Assembly (NCBI RefSeq): GCF_009498275.1
Contig: NZ_CP045643.1
Location: forward strand, 1,302,001 to 1,366,000
Origin: Streptomyces fagopyri
GTDB taxonomy: Bacteria; Actinomycetota; Actinomycetes; Streptomycetales; Streptomycetaceae
Direction: 5' to 3'
DNA length: 64,000 nt
This document shows, in pieces, positions 40,692 to 48,409 of the stretch. A program made the translations under genes and the position numbers. Within the stretch, counting starts at the first letter, position 1, and each line of letters starts with the position of its first letter. Under the pieces are notes generated by a model. The model was given only the letters and a program-made list of their open reading frames with translations, did no database searches and was not told where the DNA came from.

Positions 40692-40723
40692 GCGGCGGCC
40701 CTCTCAGTGTCGGTCGTCGTCAT
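40688..40723 (-). other. 11-codon mini-frame linking the ATPase and permease genes by two ATGA overlaps
   Basis: ATG 40723 overlaps the ATPase stop (TGA 40722-40720), and its own TGA (40690-40688) overlaps the permease ATG 40691. The peptide would be [11 protein letters not shown]. The permease ribosome binding site (gagaggg) lies inside it. It may only serve re-initiation and coupling, or reflect a duplicated junction: the word tcatgcggcggccctc occurs at both ends. Confidence 0.45.
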
Positions 40724-42237
40724 GCGGCGGCCCTCCCGGTCGCTGCGGCCATCACGGATTCCTCGGAGGCTTCGGAGCGCGGGATCTCGGCGGTGAGCCG
40801 GCCCTCGTGCATCACGAGGACCCGGTCGGCCATGCCGAGGATCTCGGGCAGGTCGGAGGAGATCATCAGGACGGCGACGCCGTCCGCGGCCAACTCGCTG
40901 AGCAGTCGGTGCACTTCGGCCTTCGTGCCCACGTCGATGCCGCGCGTCGGCTCGTCCACGATCAGTACCTTCGGGCCGGTGGCCAGCCACTTGGCCAGGA
41001 CGACCTTCTGCTGGTTGCCGCCGGAGAGCGTGGCCACGGTGTCGGCGAGCCGGGCGTACTTGACCTGGAGCTTGACGGCCCAGTCGAGGGAACGGCTGCG
41101 CTCGGCGCCCCGGTCCATCAGGCCCGCCCTGACGGTCGTACGCAGCCCGGTCAGACCGATGTTGCGCTCGATGGACATGTCCATCACCAGGCCTTGGGCA
41201 CGCCGGTCCTCCGGGACGAGGGCGAGACCCGCGGACATGGCCGCCGAGGGCGCGCCGTTGGTGAGCGCCCTGCCGTCGACCTCCACCTCCCCGGCGTCCC
41301 AGCGGTCCACGCCGAAGACGGCCCGCGCCACCTCCGTACGGCCCGCGCCGACGAGACCGGCGAGGCCGACGATCTCACCGCGCCGGACGTCGAAGGAGAC
41401 GTCGGTGAAGACGCCCTCGCGGGTCAGGCGGCGCACGCTGAGGGCGACCTCGCCCGCCTCGACGTCCTGCTTGGGGTAGAGCTCGTCGAGGTCGCGGCCG
41501 ACCATCCGGCGTACGAGGTCGTCCTCCGTCATGCCCTCCAGCGGCTCGCTGGATATCAGGGCGCCGTCGCGCAGGGTCGTGACGCGTCGGCAGATCTGGA
41601 AGATCTCCTCCAGCCGGTGCGAGATGAACAGCACGGCCGAGCCCTGCTCGCGCAGGGTGCGCACGACGCCGAAGAGGCGGGCGACCTCGCTGCCGGTCAG
41701 GGCGGCGGTCGGCTCGTCCATGATCAGGACCCGCGCGTCGAAGGAGAGCGCCTTGGCGATCTCGACGATCTGCTGGTCGGCGATGGACAGTCCGCGCGCC
41801 GGGCGCTCGGGGTCGAGTTCGACACCGAGGCGCTTCATCAGGCCGGCGGTCGCCGCGTGGGTGGCCTTGTGGTCGATGCGGCCGAGCGCGCGCCGGGGCT
41901 GGCGGCCCATGAAGATGTTCTCGGCGATCGACAGGTCGGGGAAGAGCGTGGGCTCCTGGTAGATCACCGCGATACCCGCGTCGCGGGCGTCGGCGGGACC
42001 GTGGAAGACGGTGGGCTCGCCGTCCAGCAGCACCCGACCGGCGTCCGGTCGGTGCACGCCGGCGAGCGTCTTGATGAGGGTCGACTTGCCCGCGCCGTTC
42101 TCACCGGCGAGTGCGTGCACTTCGCCGGGGAACAGTTCCAGGGACACGTCCCGCAGGGCGCGCACCGCGCCGAAGGACTTGGAGATGTCCTCCAGCGCCA
42201 GTACGGGGGCCGGACCCGCGTCGGACCGGTGGGTCAT
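40720..42237 (-). CDS. rhaT: Rhamnose ABC transporter ATP-binding protein (two fused ABC domains)
   Basis: 505 residues from ATG 42237 (gaggagctccc upstream). Domain 1 (~12-245) has Walker [13 protein letters not shown], signature [17 protein letters not shown] and Walker [12 protein letters not shown]. Domain 2 (~255-500) has the degenerate P-loop [14 protein letters not shown], signature [15 protein letters not shown] and Walker [17 protein letters not shown]. This RbsA/MglA-type double ATPase powers monosaccharide uptake. It is the first gene of the minus-strand arm, divergent from the isomerase gene with a regulatory region of 308 bp, and is followed closely by the two permease genes. Confidence 0.93.
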   Translation of the reverse strand: MTHRSDAGPAPVLALEDISKSFGAVRALRDVSLELFPGEVHALAGENGAGKSTLIKTLAGVHRPDAGRVLLDGEPTVFHGPADARDAGIAVIYQEPTLFPDLSIAENIFMGRQPRRALGRIDHKATHAATAGLMKRLGVELDPERPARGLSIADQQIVEIAKALSFDARVLIMDEPTAALTGSEVARLFGVVRTLREQGSAVLFISHRLEEIFQICRRVTTLRDGALISSEPLEGMTEDDLVRRMVGRDLDELYPKQDVEAGEVALSVRRLTREGVFTDVSFDVRRGEIVGLAGLVGAGRTEVARAVFGVDRWDAGEVEVDGRALTNGAPSAAMSAGLALVPEDRRAQGLVMDMSIERNIGLTGLRTTVRAGLMDRGAERSRSLDWAVKLQVKYARLADTVATLSGGNQQKVVLAKWLATGPKVLIVDEPTRGIDVGTKAEVHRLLSELAADGVAVLMISSDLPEILGMADRVLVMHEGRLTAEIPRSEASEESVMAAATGRAAA

Positions 42238-42280
42238 GGGAGCTCCTCAACGACGCGGGCGGAGAGGCCTCACGACGTCG

Positions 42281-42292
42281 TGAAAGGTTTCA
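42281..42292. promoter_or_regulatory. LacI-type operator candidate before the transporter arm
   Basis: TGAAAGGTTTCA is a perfect 12-bp palindrome 44 bp upstream of the ATPase gene start on the minus strand. Its TGAAA/TTTCA arms resemble those of the second palindrome at 42444 and suit a LacI-family protein. Confidence 0.55.
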
Positions 42293-42408
42293 ACTAGGTT
42301 GCCGGGACGTTAGACATGTAGCCCAGGTCACGTCAATGGGTTCGGGCCGAAATTCTCGATAGCCAAAGGTCACAACCGAGTCACGAAGAGCGGTCTTCGC
42401 CAAGGGGG

Positions 42409-42437
42409 TTGACAGCTTTTCGGGGTGCTCATAGCTT
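42409..42437 (+). promoter_or_regulatory. Housekeeping-type promoter for the catabolic arm
   Basis: TTGACA (42409-42414) and TAGCTT (42432-42437) are separated by 17 bp. Transcription would begin near 42444, at the edge of the operator-like palindrome, giving a leader of about 100 nt before the isomerase GTG at 42546. Confidence 0.6.
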
Positions 42438-42443
42438 CAACCA

Positions 42444-42459
42444 TCTGAATCGTTTCAGA
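42444..42459. promoter_or_regulatory. LacI-type operator candidate at the catabolic-arm start site
   Basis: TCTGAATCGTTTCAGA is symmetrical at 14 of 16 positions with central CG, the usual layout of LacI-family operators. It begins at the predicted transcription start, so binding would block the promoter at 42409-42437. Confidence 0.6.
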
Positions 42460-42545
42460 CCACCCCTGTTCAGATCGAAGCAGTCCGGACCGAAGTCGCC
42501 GTCGCTCAGACCCGACGTCACACCCGAAGTCACAGGAGCCCCGAA

Positions 42546-43706
42546 GTGACCGAGCTCGCCGCGGTGAAGGCCGCACTCAAGACCCAGGCAGTAGAGACGC
42601 CGTCGTGGGCGTACGGGAACTCGGGAACCCGCTTCAAGGTGTTCGCCCAGCCCGGCGTGCCGCGCAGCCCGCGGGAGAAACTGGACGACGCCGCCCAGGT
42701 GCACGCCCACACCGGTGCCGCGCCGAGCGTCGCGCTGCACATCCCCTGGGACAGGGTCGAGGACTACGCGGCCCTGGCCGGGTACGCCGAGGAGCGCGGA
42801 CTGCGGCTGGGCACGATCAACTCCAACACCTTCCAGGACGACGACTACAAGCTGGGCAGCGTCTGCCACCCGGACGCGACGGTGCGCCGCAAAGCTCTCG
42901 ACCACCTGTTCGAGTGCGTCGACATCATGGACGCGACGGGCTCGAAGGACCTGAAGCTCTGGTTCGCCGACGGCACCAACTACCCCGGCCAGGACGACAT
43001 CCGCGAGCGTCAGGACCGGCTGGCCGAGGCCCTCGCCCAGGTCTACGAGCGGCTCGGGGACGACCAGCGGATGCTCCTGGAGTACAAGTTCTTCGAGCCC
43101 GCCTTCTACACGACGGACGTGCCGGACTGGGGCACCGCGTACGCGCACTGCCTCAAGCTCGGCCCCAAGGCGCAGGTCGTCGTCGACACCGGGCACCACG
43201 CGCCCGGCACCAACATCGAGTTCATCGTCGCCACGCTGCTGCGGGAGCGGAAGCTCGGCGGCTTCGACTTCAACTCGCGCTTCTACGCCGACGACGACCT
43301 GATGGTGGGTGCCGCCGACCCCTTCCAGCTCTTCCGGATCATGTACGAGGTGATCCGCGGCGGCGGCTTCGCCCCGGACGTCGCGTTCATGCTGGACCAG
43401 TGCCACAACATCGAGGCGAAGATCCCGGCGATCATCCGGTCGGTGATGAACGTGCAGGAGGCCACCGCGAAGGCGCTGCTCGTGGACCGGGACGCGCTGG
43501 CCGCCGCCCAGCGCGAGGGTGACGTGCTCGCCGCCAACGCCGTGATCATGGACGCCTACAACACCGACGTACGGCCGCTGCTGCGCGAGGTCCGCGAGGA
43601 GCTCGGACTGGACGGTGACCCGGTGGCCGCGTACCACCGCTCCGGTTGGGCGGGGAAGATCGCCGCGGAACGGGTCGGCGGGGAGCAGGCCGGCTGGGGA
43701 GCGTAG
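42546..43706 (+). CDS. rhaI: L-rhamnose isomerase (RhaI type)
   Basis: 386 residues from GTG 42546 (caggagccccgaa upstream). TIM-barrel isomerase of the RhaI/xylose-isomerase-like group: SVALHIPWDRVEDYAALAGY, LGTINSNTFQDDDYKLGSVC, HLFECVDIMDATGSKDLKLW, FADGTNYPGQDDI, VVDTGHHAPGTNIEFIVATL and FDFNSRFYADDDLMVGAADP. The Glu, Asp and His residues in EYKFFEPAFY, DTGHH and FDFNSRFYADDD should form the divalent-metal site. Converts L-rhamnose to L-rhamnulose. First gene of the plus-strand arm, under the promoter and operator at 42409-42459. A MITE-like repeat separates it from the aldolase gene. Confidence 0.93.
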   Translation: MTELAAVKAALKTQAVETPSWAYGNSGTRFKVFAQPGVPRSPREKLDDAAQVHAHTGAAPSVALHIPWDRVEDYAALAGYAEERGLRLGTINSNTFQDDDYKLGSVCHPDATVRRKALDHLFECVDIMDATGSKDLKLWFADGTNYPGQDDIRERQDRLAEALAQVYERLGDDQRMLLEYKFFEPAFYTTDVPDWGTAYAHCLKLGPKAQVVVDTGHHAPGTNIEFIVATLLRERKLGGFDFNSRFYADDDLMVGAADPFQLFRIMYEVIRGGGFAPDVAFMLDQCHNIEAKIPAIIRSVMNVQEATAKALLVDRDALAAAQREGDVLAANAVIMDAYNTDVRPLLREVREELGLDGDPVAAYHRSGWAGKIAAERVGGEQAGWGA

Positions 43707-43745
43707 GCGTCGTGTCCTACCGCGTCCGCCGACGGCCCCGGTAAG

Positions 43746-43905
43746 GACTGTCCCGTGATCCCCGGTGGATCGGCGCGCGGCGTCGGACGCGGTGCGTCGC
43801 GAAGGCGGAGGGACGTCCTCGTACCGGGTGTGTCCGGGCGACCCCGACAACGCGGCGCGGTGCCGTGGCTGTCGTCGTGCGCCCGCCGGGGATCACGGGA
43901 CAGCC
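43746..43905. mobile_element. MITE-like intergenic repeat with 18-bp perfect terminal inverted repeats, copy 2
   Basis: Arms CTGTCCCGTGATCCCCGG (43748-43765) and CCGGGGATCACGGGACAG (43886-43903) are perfect reverse complements. The ~160-bp element aligns along its whole length with the reverse complement of 20281-20455. No open frame that looks like a transposase. It is inserted in the 367-bp gap between the isomerase and aldolase genes. The remainder of the gap (43906-44073) holds only the common GTTCCCCGCGCCCCT word and the ribosome binding site of the next gene. Confidence 0.7.
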
Positions 43906-43985
43906 CTCGGGCGCCGGGGCGCGCCGTGCCCGCGGCCTCCCCGCACGGCCGGCCGCGGTCCGCGCGCCGGTGAGCCGCTCGCGCC

Positions 43986-44008
43986 GTTCCCCGCGCCCCT
44001 GGCGCGGC
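43986..44008. repeat. Dispersed GTTCCCCGCGCCCCT word with hairpin
   Basis: GTTCCCCGCGCCCCT (43986-44000); CCGCGCC-CCT-GGCGCGG here can fold into a 7-bp stem with a 3-nt loop. The same word, or one base different, occurs at 51909 and 56998 in this window, each in intergenic DNA. I recall it as very frequent in Streptomyces intergenic sequence. Confidence 0.55.
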
Positions 44009-44073
44009 CCCGTCCCCGCCTCTCAGCCATACGTGTCACTCCCTCTCACCCTCACTCCTTAAGGACCAGGACC

Positions 44074-46113
44074 ATGGCACCCCATCCCGAAGCCGCCGCT
44101 CTGCTGGCCCGCTCGCACCGGCTCGGCGCCGACCCGCGCAACACCAACTACGCGGGCGGCAACGCGTCCGCGAAGGGCACCGACACCGATCCCGTGACCG
44201 GCGGCGACGTCGAGCTGATGTGGGTGAAGGGGTCGGGCGGCGACCTCGGCACGCTGACCGAGTCCGGGCTCGCCGTACTGCGGCTGGACCGGCTGCGGGC
44301 GATGACCGAGGTGTACCCCGGTGTGGAGCGCGAGGACGAGATGGTCGCCGCTTTCGACTACTGCCTGCACGGCAAGGGCGGCGCGGCCCCCTCCATCGAC
44401 ACGGCGATGCACGGCCTGGTGGACGCGGCCCACGTCGACCACCTGCATCCCGACTCCGGCATCGCGCTGGCCTGCGCGGCCGACGGCGAGAAACTGACCG
44501 CCGAGTGCTTCGGCGACACCGTGGTCTGGGTGCCGTGGCGCAGGCCGGGCTTCCAGCTCGGCCTGGACATCGCGGCCGTCAAGGAGGCCAACCCGCGGGC
44601 CGTCGGCTGTGTTCTGGGCGGCCACGGAATCACCGCCTGGGGCGACACCGCCGAGGAGTGCGAGCGCAACTCGCTGCACATCATCAGGACGGCCGAGGCG
44701 TTCCTCACCGCGCGCGGCAGGCCGGAGCCCTTCGGGCCGGTCGTCGAGGGCTACACGGCCCTGGCCGCGTCCGAGCGCCGCGAGCGCGCGGCGGCCCTCG
44801 CGCCGTACGTGCGGGCCCTGGCCTCCCAGGACCGTCCGCAGGTCGGCCACTTCACCGACTCCGGCGTCGTCCTCGACTTCCTCGCGAGCGCCGAGCACCC
44901 GCGCCTCGCGGCCCTCGGCACCTCCTGCCCCGACCACTTCCTCCGTACGAAGGTCAGGCCGCTCGTCCTCGACCTGCCGGCCACCGCGGGCCTGGACGAG
45001 GCGGTCGCGCGGCTCGAGGAACTGCACGGCACGTACCGCGAGGAGTACGCGGCCTACTACCAGCGGCATGCCGACGCCGGCTCCCCCGCGATGCGCGGCG
45101 CGGACCCGGCGATCGTGCTGATCCCCGGTATCGGCATGTTCTCCTTCGGCAAGGACAAGCAGACCGCGCGGGTCGCGGGCGAGTTCTACGTCAACGCGAT
45201 CAACGTGATGCGGGGCGCCGAGGCCGTCTCCGCTTACGCGCCGATCGAGGAGTCGGAGAAGTTCCGCATCGAGTACTGGGCGCTGGAGGAGGCCAAGCTC
45301 CAGCGGCTCCCCCGGCCCAAACCGCTCGCCACCCGGGTGGCCCTGGTGACGGGCGCGGGCAGCGGCATCGGCAAGGCCATCGCCGAGCGGCTGGTCGCCG
45401 AGGGGGCCTGCGTGGTGGTCGCCGACCTGAACGCGGAGAACGCCGCCGACGTCGCCACGTCGCTGGGCGGTCCCGACAGGGCCGTCGCCGTCACCGTCGA
45501 CGTGACCTCCGAGGAGCAGATCGCCGAGGCGTTCCGGACGGCGGTGCTCGCCTTCGGCGGCGTCGACCTGGTGGTCAACAACGCGGGCATCTCCATCTCC
45601 AAGCCGCTCCTGGAGACCACCGCGAAGGACTGGGACCTCCAGCACGACATCATGGCCCGCGGCTCCTTCCTGGTCTCCCGCGAGGCGGCCCGGGTGATGA
45701 TCCGGCAGCAGCTGGGCGGCGACATCGTCTACATCGCGTCCAAGAACTCGGTCTTCGCCGGCCCGAACAACATCGCCTACTCCGCGACCAAGGCCGACCA
45801 GGCCCACCAGGTCCGGCTGCTGGCGGCCGAGCTCGGCGAGCACGGCATCCGTGTCAACGGCGTCAACCCGGACGGGGTGGTACGCGGTTCGGGCATCTTC
45901 GCGGGCGGCTGGGGCGCCCAGCGCGCGGCCACGTACGGGATCGAGGAGGAGAAGCTCGGCGAGTTCTACGCCCAGCGCACCATCCTCAAGCGGGAGGTGC
46001 TGCCCGAGCACGTCGCGAACGCGGTGTTCGCGCTGACCGGCGGGGACCTCACGCACACCACCGGTCTGCACGTCCCGGTCGACGCCGGTGTCGCGGCGGC
46101 ATTCCTGCGATGA
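44074..46113 (+). CDS. rhaEW: Bifunctional rhamnulose-1-phosphate aldolase / L-lactaldehyde dehydrogenase
   Basis: 679 residues from ATG 44074 (taaggaccaggacc upstream). The N-terminal ~420 residues form a class-II (zinc) aldolase of the fuculose/rhamnulose-phosphate type: NTNYAGGNASAKGTD, VDHLHPDSGIALACAADGE, GGHGITAWGDTAEECERNS. The metal His are in HLHPDS and GGHG. Residues ~425-679 form a short-chain dehydrogenase: ATRVALVTGAGSGIGKAIAE, DLVVNNAGISISKPLLETTA, IASKNSVFAGPNNIAYSATK, with the catalytic Y-S-A-T-K. It cleaves L-rhamnulose-1-phosphate to dihydroxyacetone phosphate and L-lactaldehyde and oxidises the latter to L-lactate with NAD+. The rhamnulokinase start overlaps its stop (ATGA). 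Confidence 0.93.
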   Translation: MAPHPEAAALLARSHRLGADPRNTNYAGGNASAKGTDTDPVTGGDVELMWVKGSGGDLGTLTESGLAVLRLDRLRAMTEVYPGVEREDEMVAAFDYCLHGKGGAAPSIDTAMHGLVDAAHVDHLHPDSGIALACAADGEKLTAECFGDTVVWVPWRRPGFQLGLDIAAVKEANPRAVGCVLGGHGITAWGDTAEECERNSLHIIRTAEAFLTARGRPEPFGPVVEGYTALAASERRERAAALAPYVRALASQDRPQVGHFTDSGVVLDFLASAEHPRLAALGTSCPDHFLRTKVRPLVLDLPATAGLDEAVARLEELHGTYREEYAAYYQRHADAGSPAMRGADPAIVLIPGIGMFSFGKDKQTARVAGEFYVNAINVMRGAEAVSAYAPIEESEKFRIEYWALEEAKLQRLPRPKPLATRVALVTGAGSGIGKAIAERLVAEGACVVVADLNAENAADVATSLGGPDRAVAVTVDVTSEEQIAEAFRTAVLAFGGVDLVVNNAGISISKPLLETTAKDWDLQHDIMARGSFLVSREAARVMIRQQLGGDIVYIASKNSVFAGPNNIAYSATKADQAHQVRLLAAELGEHGIRVNGVNPDGVVRGSGIFAGGWGAQRAATYGIEEEKLGEFYAQRTILKREVLPEHVANAVFALTGGDLTHTTGLHVPVDAGVAAAFLR

Positions 46114-47558
46114 GCGAGCACCACAAGACCTTCGCCGCGGTCGACCTCGGCGCGTCCAGCGGGCGCGTCATGGTCGGCCGCGTCGGCCCCGGGACCCTGG
46201 ACCTCACCGAGGCCCACCGCTTCCCCAACCGGCCGGTGCGGGTCCCCGAGGGGCTGCGCTGGGACATCCTCTCGCTGTACGCCGGAGTGCTCGACGGACT
46301 GCGCGCCGCCGGGCGGGTCGACTCCGTCGGCATCGACAGCTGGGCCGTGGACTACGGGCTGCTGGACGCCGACGGCGCGCTGCTCGGCAACCCGGTGCAC
46401 TACCGCGACGCCCGTACCGAGGGTGTCGCGGAGCAGGTGTGGGCCACCGTGCCCGCCGCCGAGCTGTACGCGGCGACCGGGCTCCAGTACGCCCCGTTCA
46501 ACACCCTGTACCAGCTCACCGCGGCCCGCTCGACCCCCCAACTCGCCCACGCCGAGCGGCTGCTGCTCATTCCCGACCTGCTGGCGTACTGGCTCACGGG
46601 CGAGGCGGGCACGGAGCTGACCAACGCCTCCACCACCCAGCTGATCGACCCGCGGACGGGTGAGTGGGCGTACGGCCTCGCGGAGCGGCTCGGCATCGAC
46701 CTGGGGCTGTTCGCGCCACTGCGCCGCCCTGGCGACCCGGCCGGCCTCCTGACGCCCCGGGTCCTGGAGGAGACCGGACTGACCGGCCCGGTCCCGGTGA
46801 CGACCGTCGGCTCGCACGACACCGCCTCCGCGGTGGCCGCCGTCCCCGCCGCGGGCGAACGCTTCGCCTACATCTGCACCGGCACCTGGTCCCTCGCGGG
46901 CCTGGAACTGGCCGCGCCGGTCCTCACGGAGGCGAGCCGCGCGGCCAACTTCACCAACGAGCTGGGCCTGGACGGCACGGTGCGCTATCTGCGCAACATC
47001 ATGGGGCTGTGGCTGCTCCAGGAGTGTCTGCGCGAGTGGGACCACCCCGACCTCGGCGCACTGCTGCGGGCCGCCGCCGAGATCCCCCCGCTGCGGTCGG
47101 TCGTGGACGCCGGTGACGCCGTCTTCCTCGCCCCCGGCCGGATGCCGGCCCGGATCGCCGACGCCTGCCGGACCACGGGGCAGCCCGTGCCCGGGTCCCG
47201 CGCCGAGATCACCCGCTGCATCCTCGACTCCCTCGCGCTCGCCCACCGCCGGGCGGTCGACGACGCGCGGCGGCTCGCCGACCACCCGGTCGACGTCGTA
47301 CACATCGTCGGCGGCGGCACCCGCAACGAACTGCTCTGCCAACTGACCGCCGACGCCTGCGGACTGCCGGTGGTGGCGGGCCCGGCGGAGGCCGCCGCGC
47401 TCGGCAACGTCCTCGTCCAGGCACGGGCCCACGGGCTGGTCGGCGACCGTACGGCGATGCGGCGACTCCTCGCCCGTACACAGCCGTTGCGGCGGTACGA
47501 GCCCCGGGGGGACCCCGCCGCCTGGCGTGCCGCGCAGAACCGGATCGCCGGTCCGTGA
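46110..47558 (+). CDS. rhaB: Rhamnulokinase (FGGY kinase family)
   Basis: 482 residues from ATG 46110, overlapping the aldolase stop by 4 bp. The two-domain sugar-kinase fold is shown by FAAVDLGASSGRVMVGRVG, VDSVGIDSWAVDYGLLDADG, the phosphate motifs TTVGSHDTASAVAAVPAAGE and ICTGTWSLAGLELAAPVLTE, and the adenosine motif VHIVGGGTRNELLCQLTADA. Phosphorylates L-rhamnulose at C-1 with ATP, upstream of the aldolase reaction in the pathway although encoded after it. A 95-bp gap with its own promoter-like signals separates it from lutA. Confidence 0.93.
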   Translation: MSEHHKTFAAVDLGASSGRVMVGRVGPGTLDLTEAHRFPNRPVRVPEGLRWDILSLYAGVLDGLRAAGRVDSVGIDSWAVDYGLLDADGALLGNPVHYRDARTEGVAEQVWATVPAAELYAATGLQYAPFNTLYQLTAARSTPQLAHAERLLLIPDLLAYWLTGEAGTELTNASTTQLIDPRTGEWAYGLAERLGIDLGLFAPLRRPGDPAGLLTPRVLEETGLTGPVPVTTVGSHDTASAVAAVPAAGERFAYICTGTWSLAGLELAAPVLTEASRAANFTNELGLDGTVRYLRNIMGLWLLQECLREWDHPDLGALLRAAAEIPPLRSVVDAGDAVFLAPGRMPARIADACRTTGQPVPGSRAEITRCILDSLALAHRRAVDDARRLADHPVDVVHIVGGGTRNELLCQLTADACGLPVVAGPAEAAALGNVLVQARAHGLVGDRTAMRRLLARTQPLRRYEPRGDPAAWRAAQNRIAGP

Positions 47559-47613
47559 ACAGGCGATCGCCGGACTCCACGAGCGGGGTCTCCCCTGGCG
47601 CCCGCCCGCCGCG

Positions 47614-47634
47614 TACCCTGCACTCATCCGATGA
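47614..47634 (+). promoter_or_regulatory. Promoter and GntR-type operator candidate before lutA
   Basis: TACCCT (47614-47619) is a -10-like hexamer. TCATCCGATGA (47624-47634) is an 11-bp palindrome similar to operators of FCD-type GntR regulators (ATCATCGGATGAT-like). Together they suggest that lutABC may be induced by lactate independently of rhamnose. The regulator is not in the window. Confidence 0.45.
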
Positions 47635-47653
47635 TCGATCTCTAGGAGCCGCG

Positions 47654-48409
47654 ATGCGTGTCGCTCTGTTCCTGACCTGTGTCAACGACACGCTCTATCC
47701 GGACACCGGTCGCGCCGTGGTGAAACTGCTGACCAGACTGGGTGTCGAGGTCGACTTCCCGATGGCCCAGACCTGTTGCGGGCAGGCGCACTACAACACC
47801 GGATACCGGCATGAGGCCGAGCCGCTGGCCCGGCACTTCTCCGATGTCTTCGGTGCGTACGAGGCGATCGTGACGCCTTCAGGGTCGTGCGGCGCGATGG
47901 TGCGGGAGCTGTATCCGCGGATGGGCGAGCGGGCACGGGCGGAGGGCCGCGGGGACACCCTCGCCGCCACGCTCGCCCCGGTCGTTCCGAAGACGTACGA
48001 ACTCACCGAGTTCCTGGTGGACGTGCTCGGAGTGACGGACGTGGGCGCCTACTACCCGCACACCGTCACCTACCACCCCACCTGTCACGGGCTGCGCAGC
48101 CTCGGGCTCGGCGACCGGCCGCGCCGGCTGCTCCGGGCCGTGAAGGGACTCGAACTGCGCGAGCTGCCCGGCGCCGACGAGTGCTGCGGCTTCGGCGGCA
48201 CGTTCGCCGTCAAGAACCCCGACGTCTCGGCGGCGATGGGCGCCGACAAGGTGCGCAACGCCGAGTCGACCGGCGCGGACGTCCTGTGCGCCGCCGACAA
48301 CTCCTGTCTGATGCACATCGGTGGCACGATGACCCGGCTGAGCACGGACATGCGTCCGGTGCACATCGCGGAGATCCTCGCGAACACGGAAGGGGAGCCG
48401 AGCGCGTGA
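47654..48409 (+). CDS. lutA: L-lactate utilisation protein LutA ((Fe-S)-binding, two CCG domains)
   Basis: 251 residues from ATG 47654 (ctaggagccgcg upstream). Two cysteine-rich CCG domains are visible: QTCCGQAHYNTGYRHEA (~41-57) with TPSGSCGAMV, and DECCGFGGTFAVKNPDVSAA (~178-197) with AADNSCLMHIGG. These bind an iron-sulfur or heterodisulfide-reductase-like cluster. LutA acts with LutB and LutC in the oxidation of L-lactate to pyruvate, passing electrons to the membrane. The lutB start codon overlaps its stop codon, so the three genes are translationally coupled. Confidence 0.92.
   Translation: MRVALFLTCVNDTLYPDTGRAVVKLLTRLGVEVDFPMAQTCCGQAHYNTGYRHEAEPLARHFSDVFGAYEAIVTPSGSCGAMVRELYPRMGERARAEGRGDTLAATLAPVVPKTYELTEFLVDVLGVTDVGAYYPHTVTYHPTCHGLRSLGLGDRPRRLLRAVKGLELRELPGADECCGFGGTFAVKNPDVSAAMGADKVRNAESTGADVLCAADNSCLMHIGGTMTRLSTDMRPVHIAEILANTEGEPSA

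Noticed and set aside
43765..44073. N-terminal extension of the aldolase/dehydrogenase
   Set aside because: The frame is open upstream of ATG 44074, but it passes through the MITE-like element, and the ATG has a good ribosome binding site and the family's usual start.
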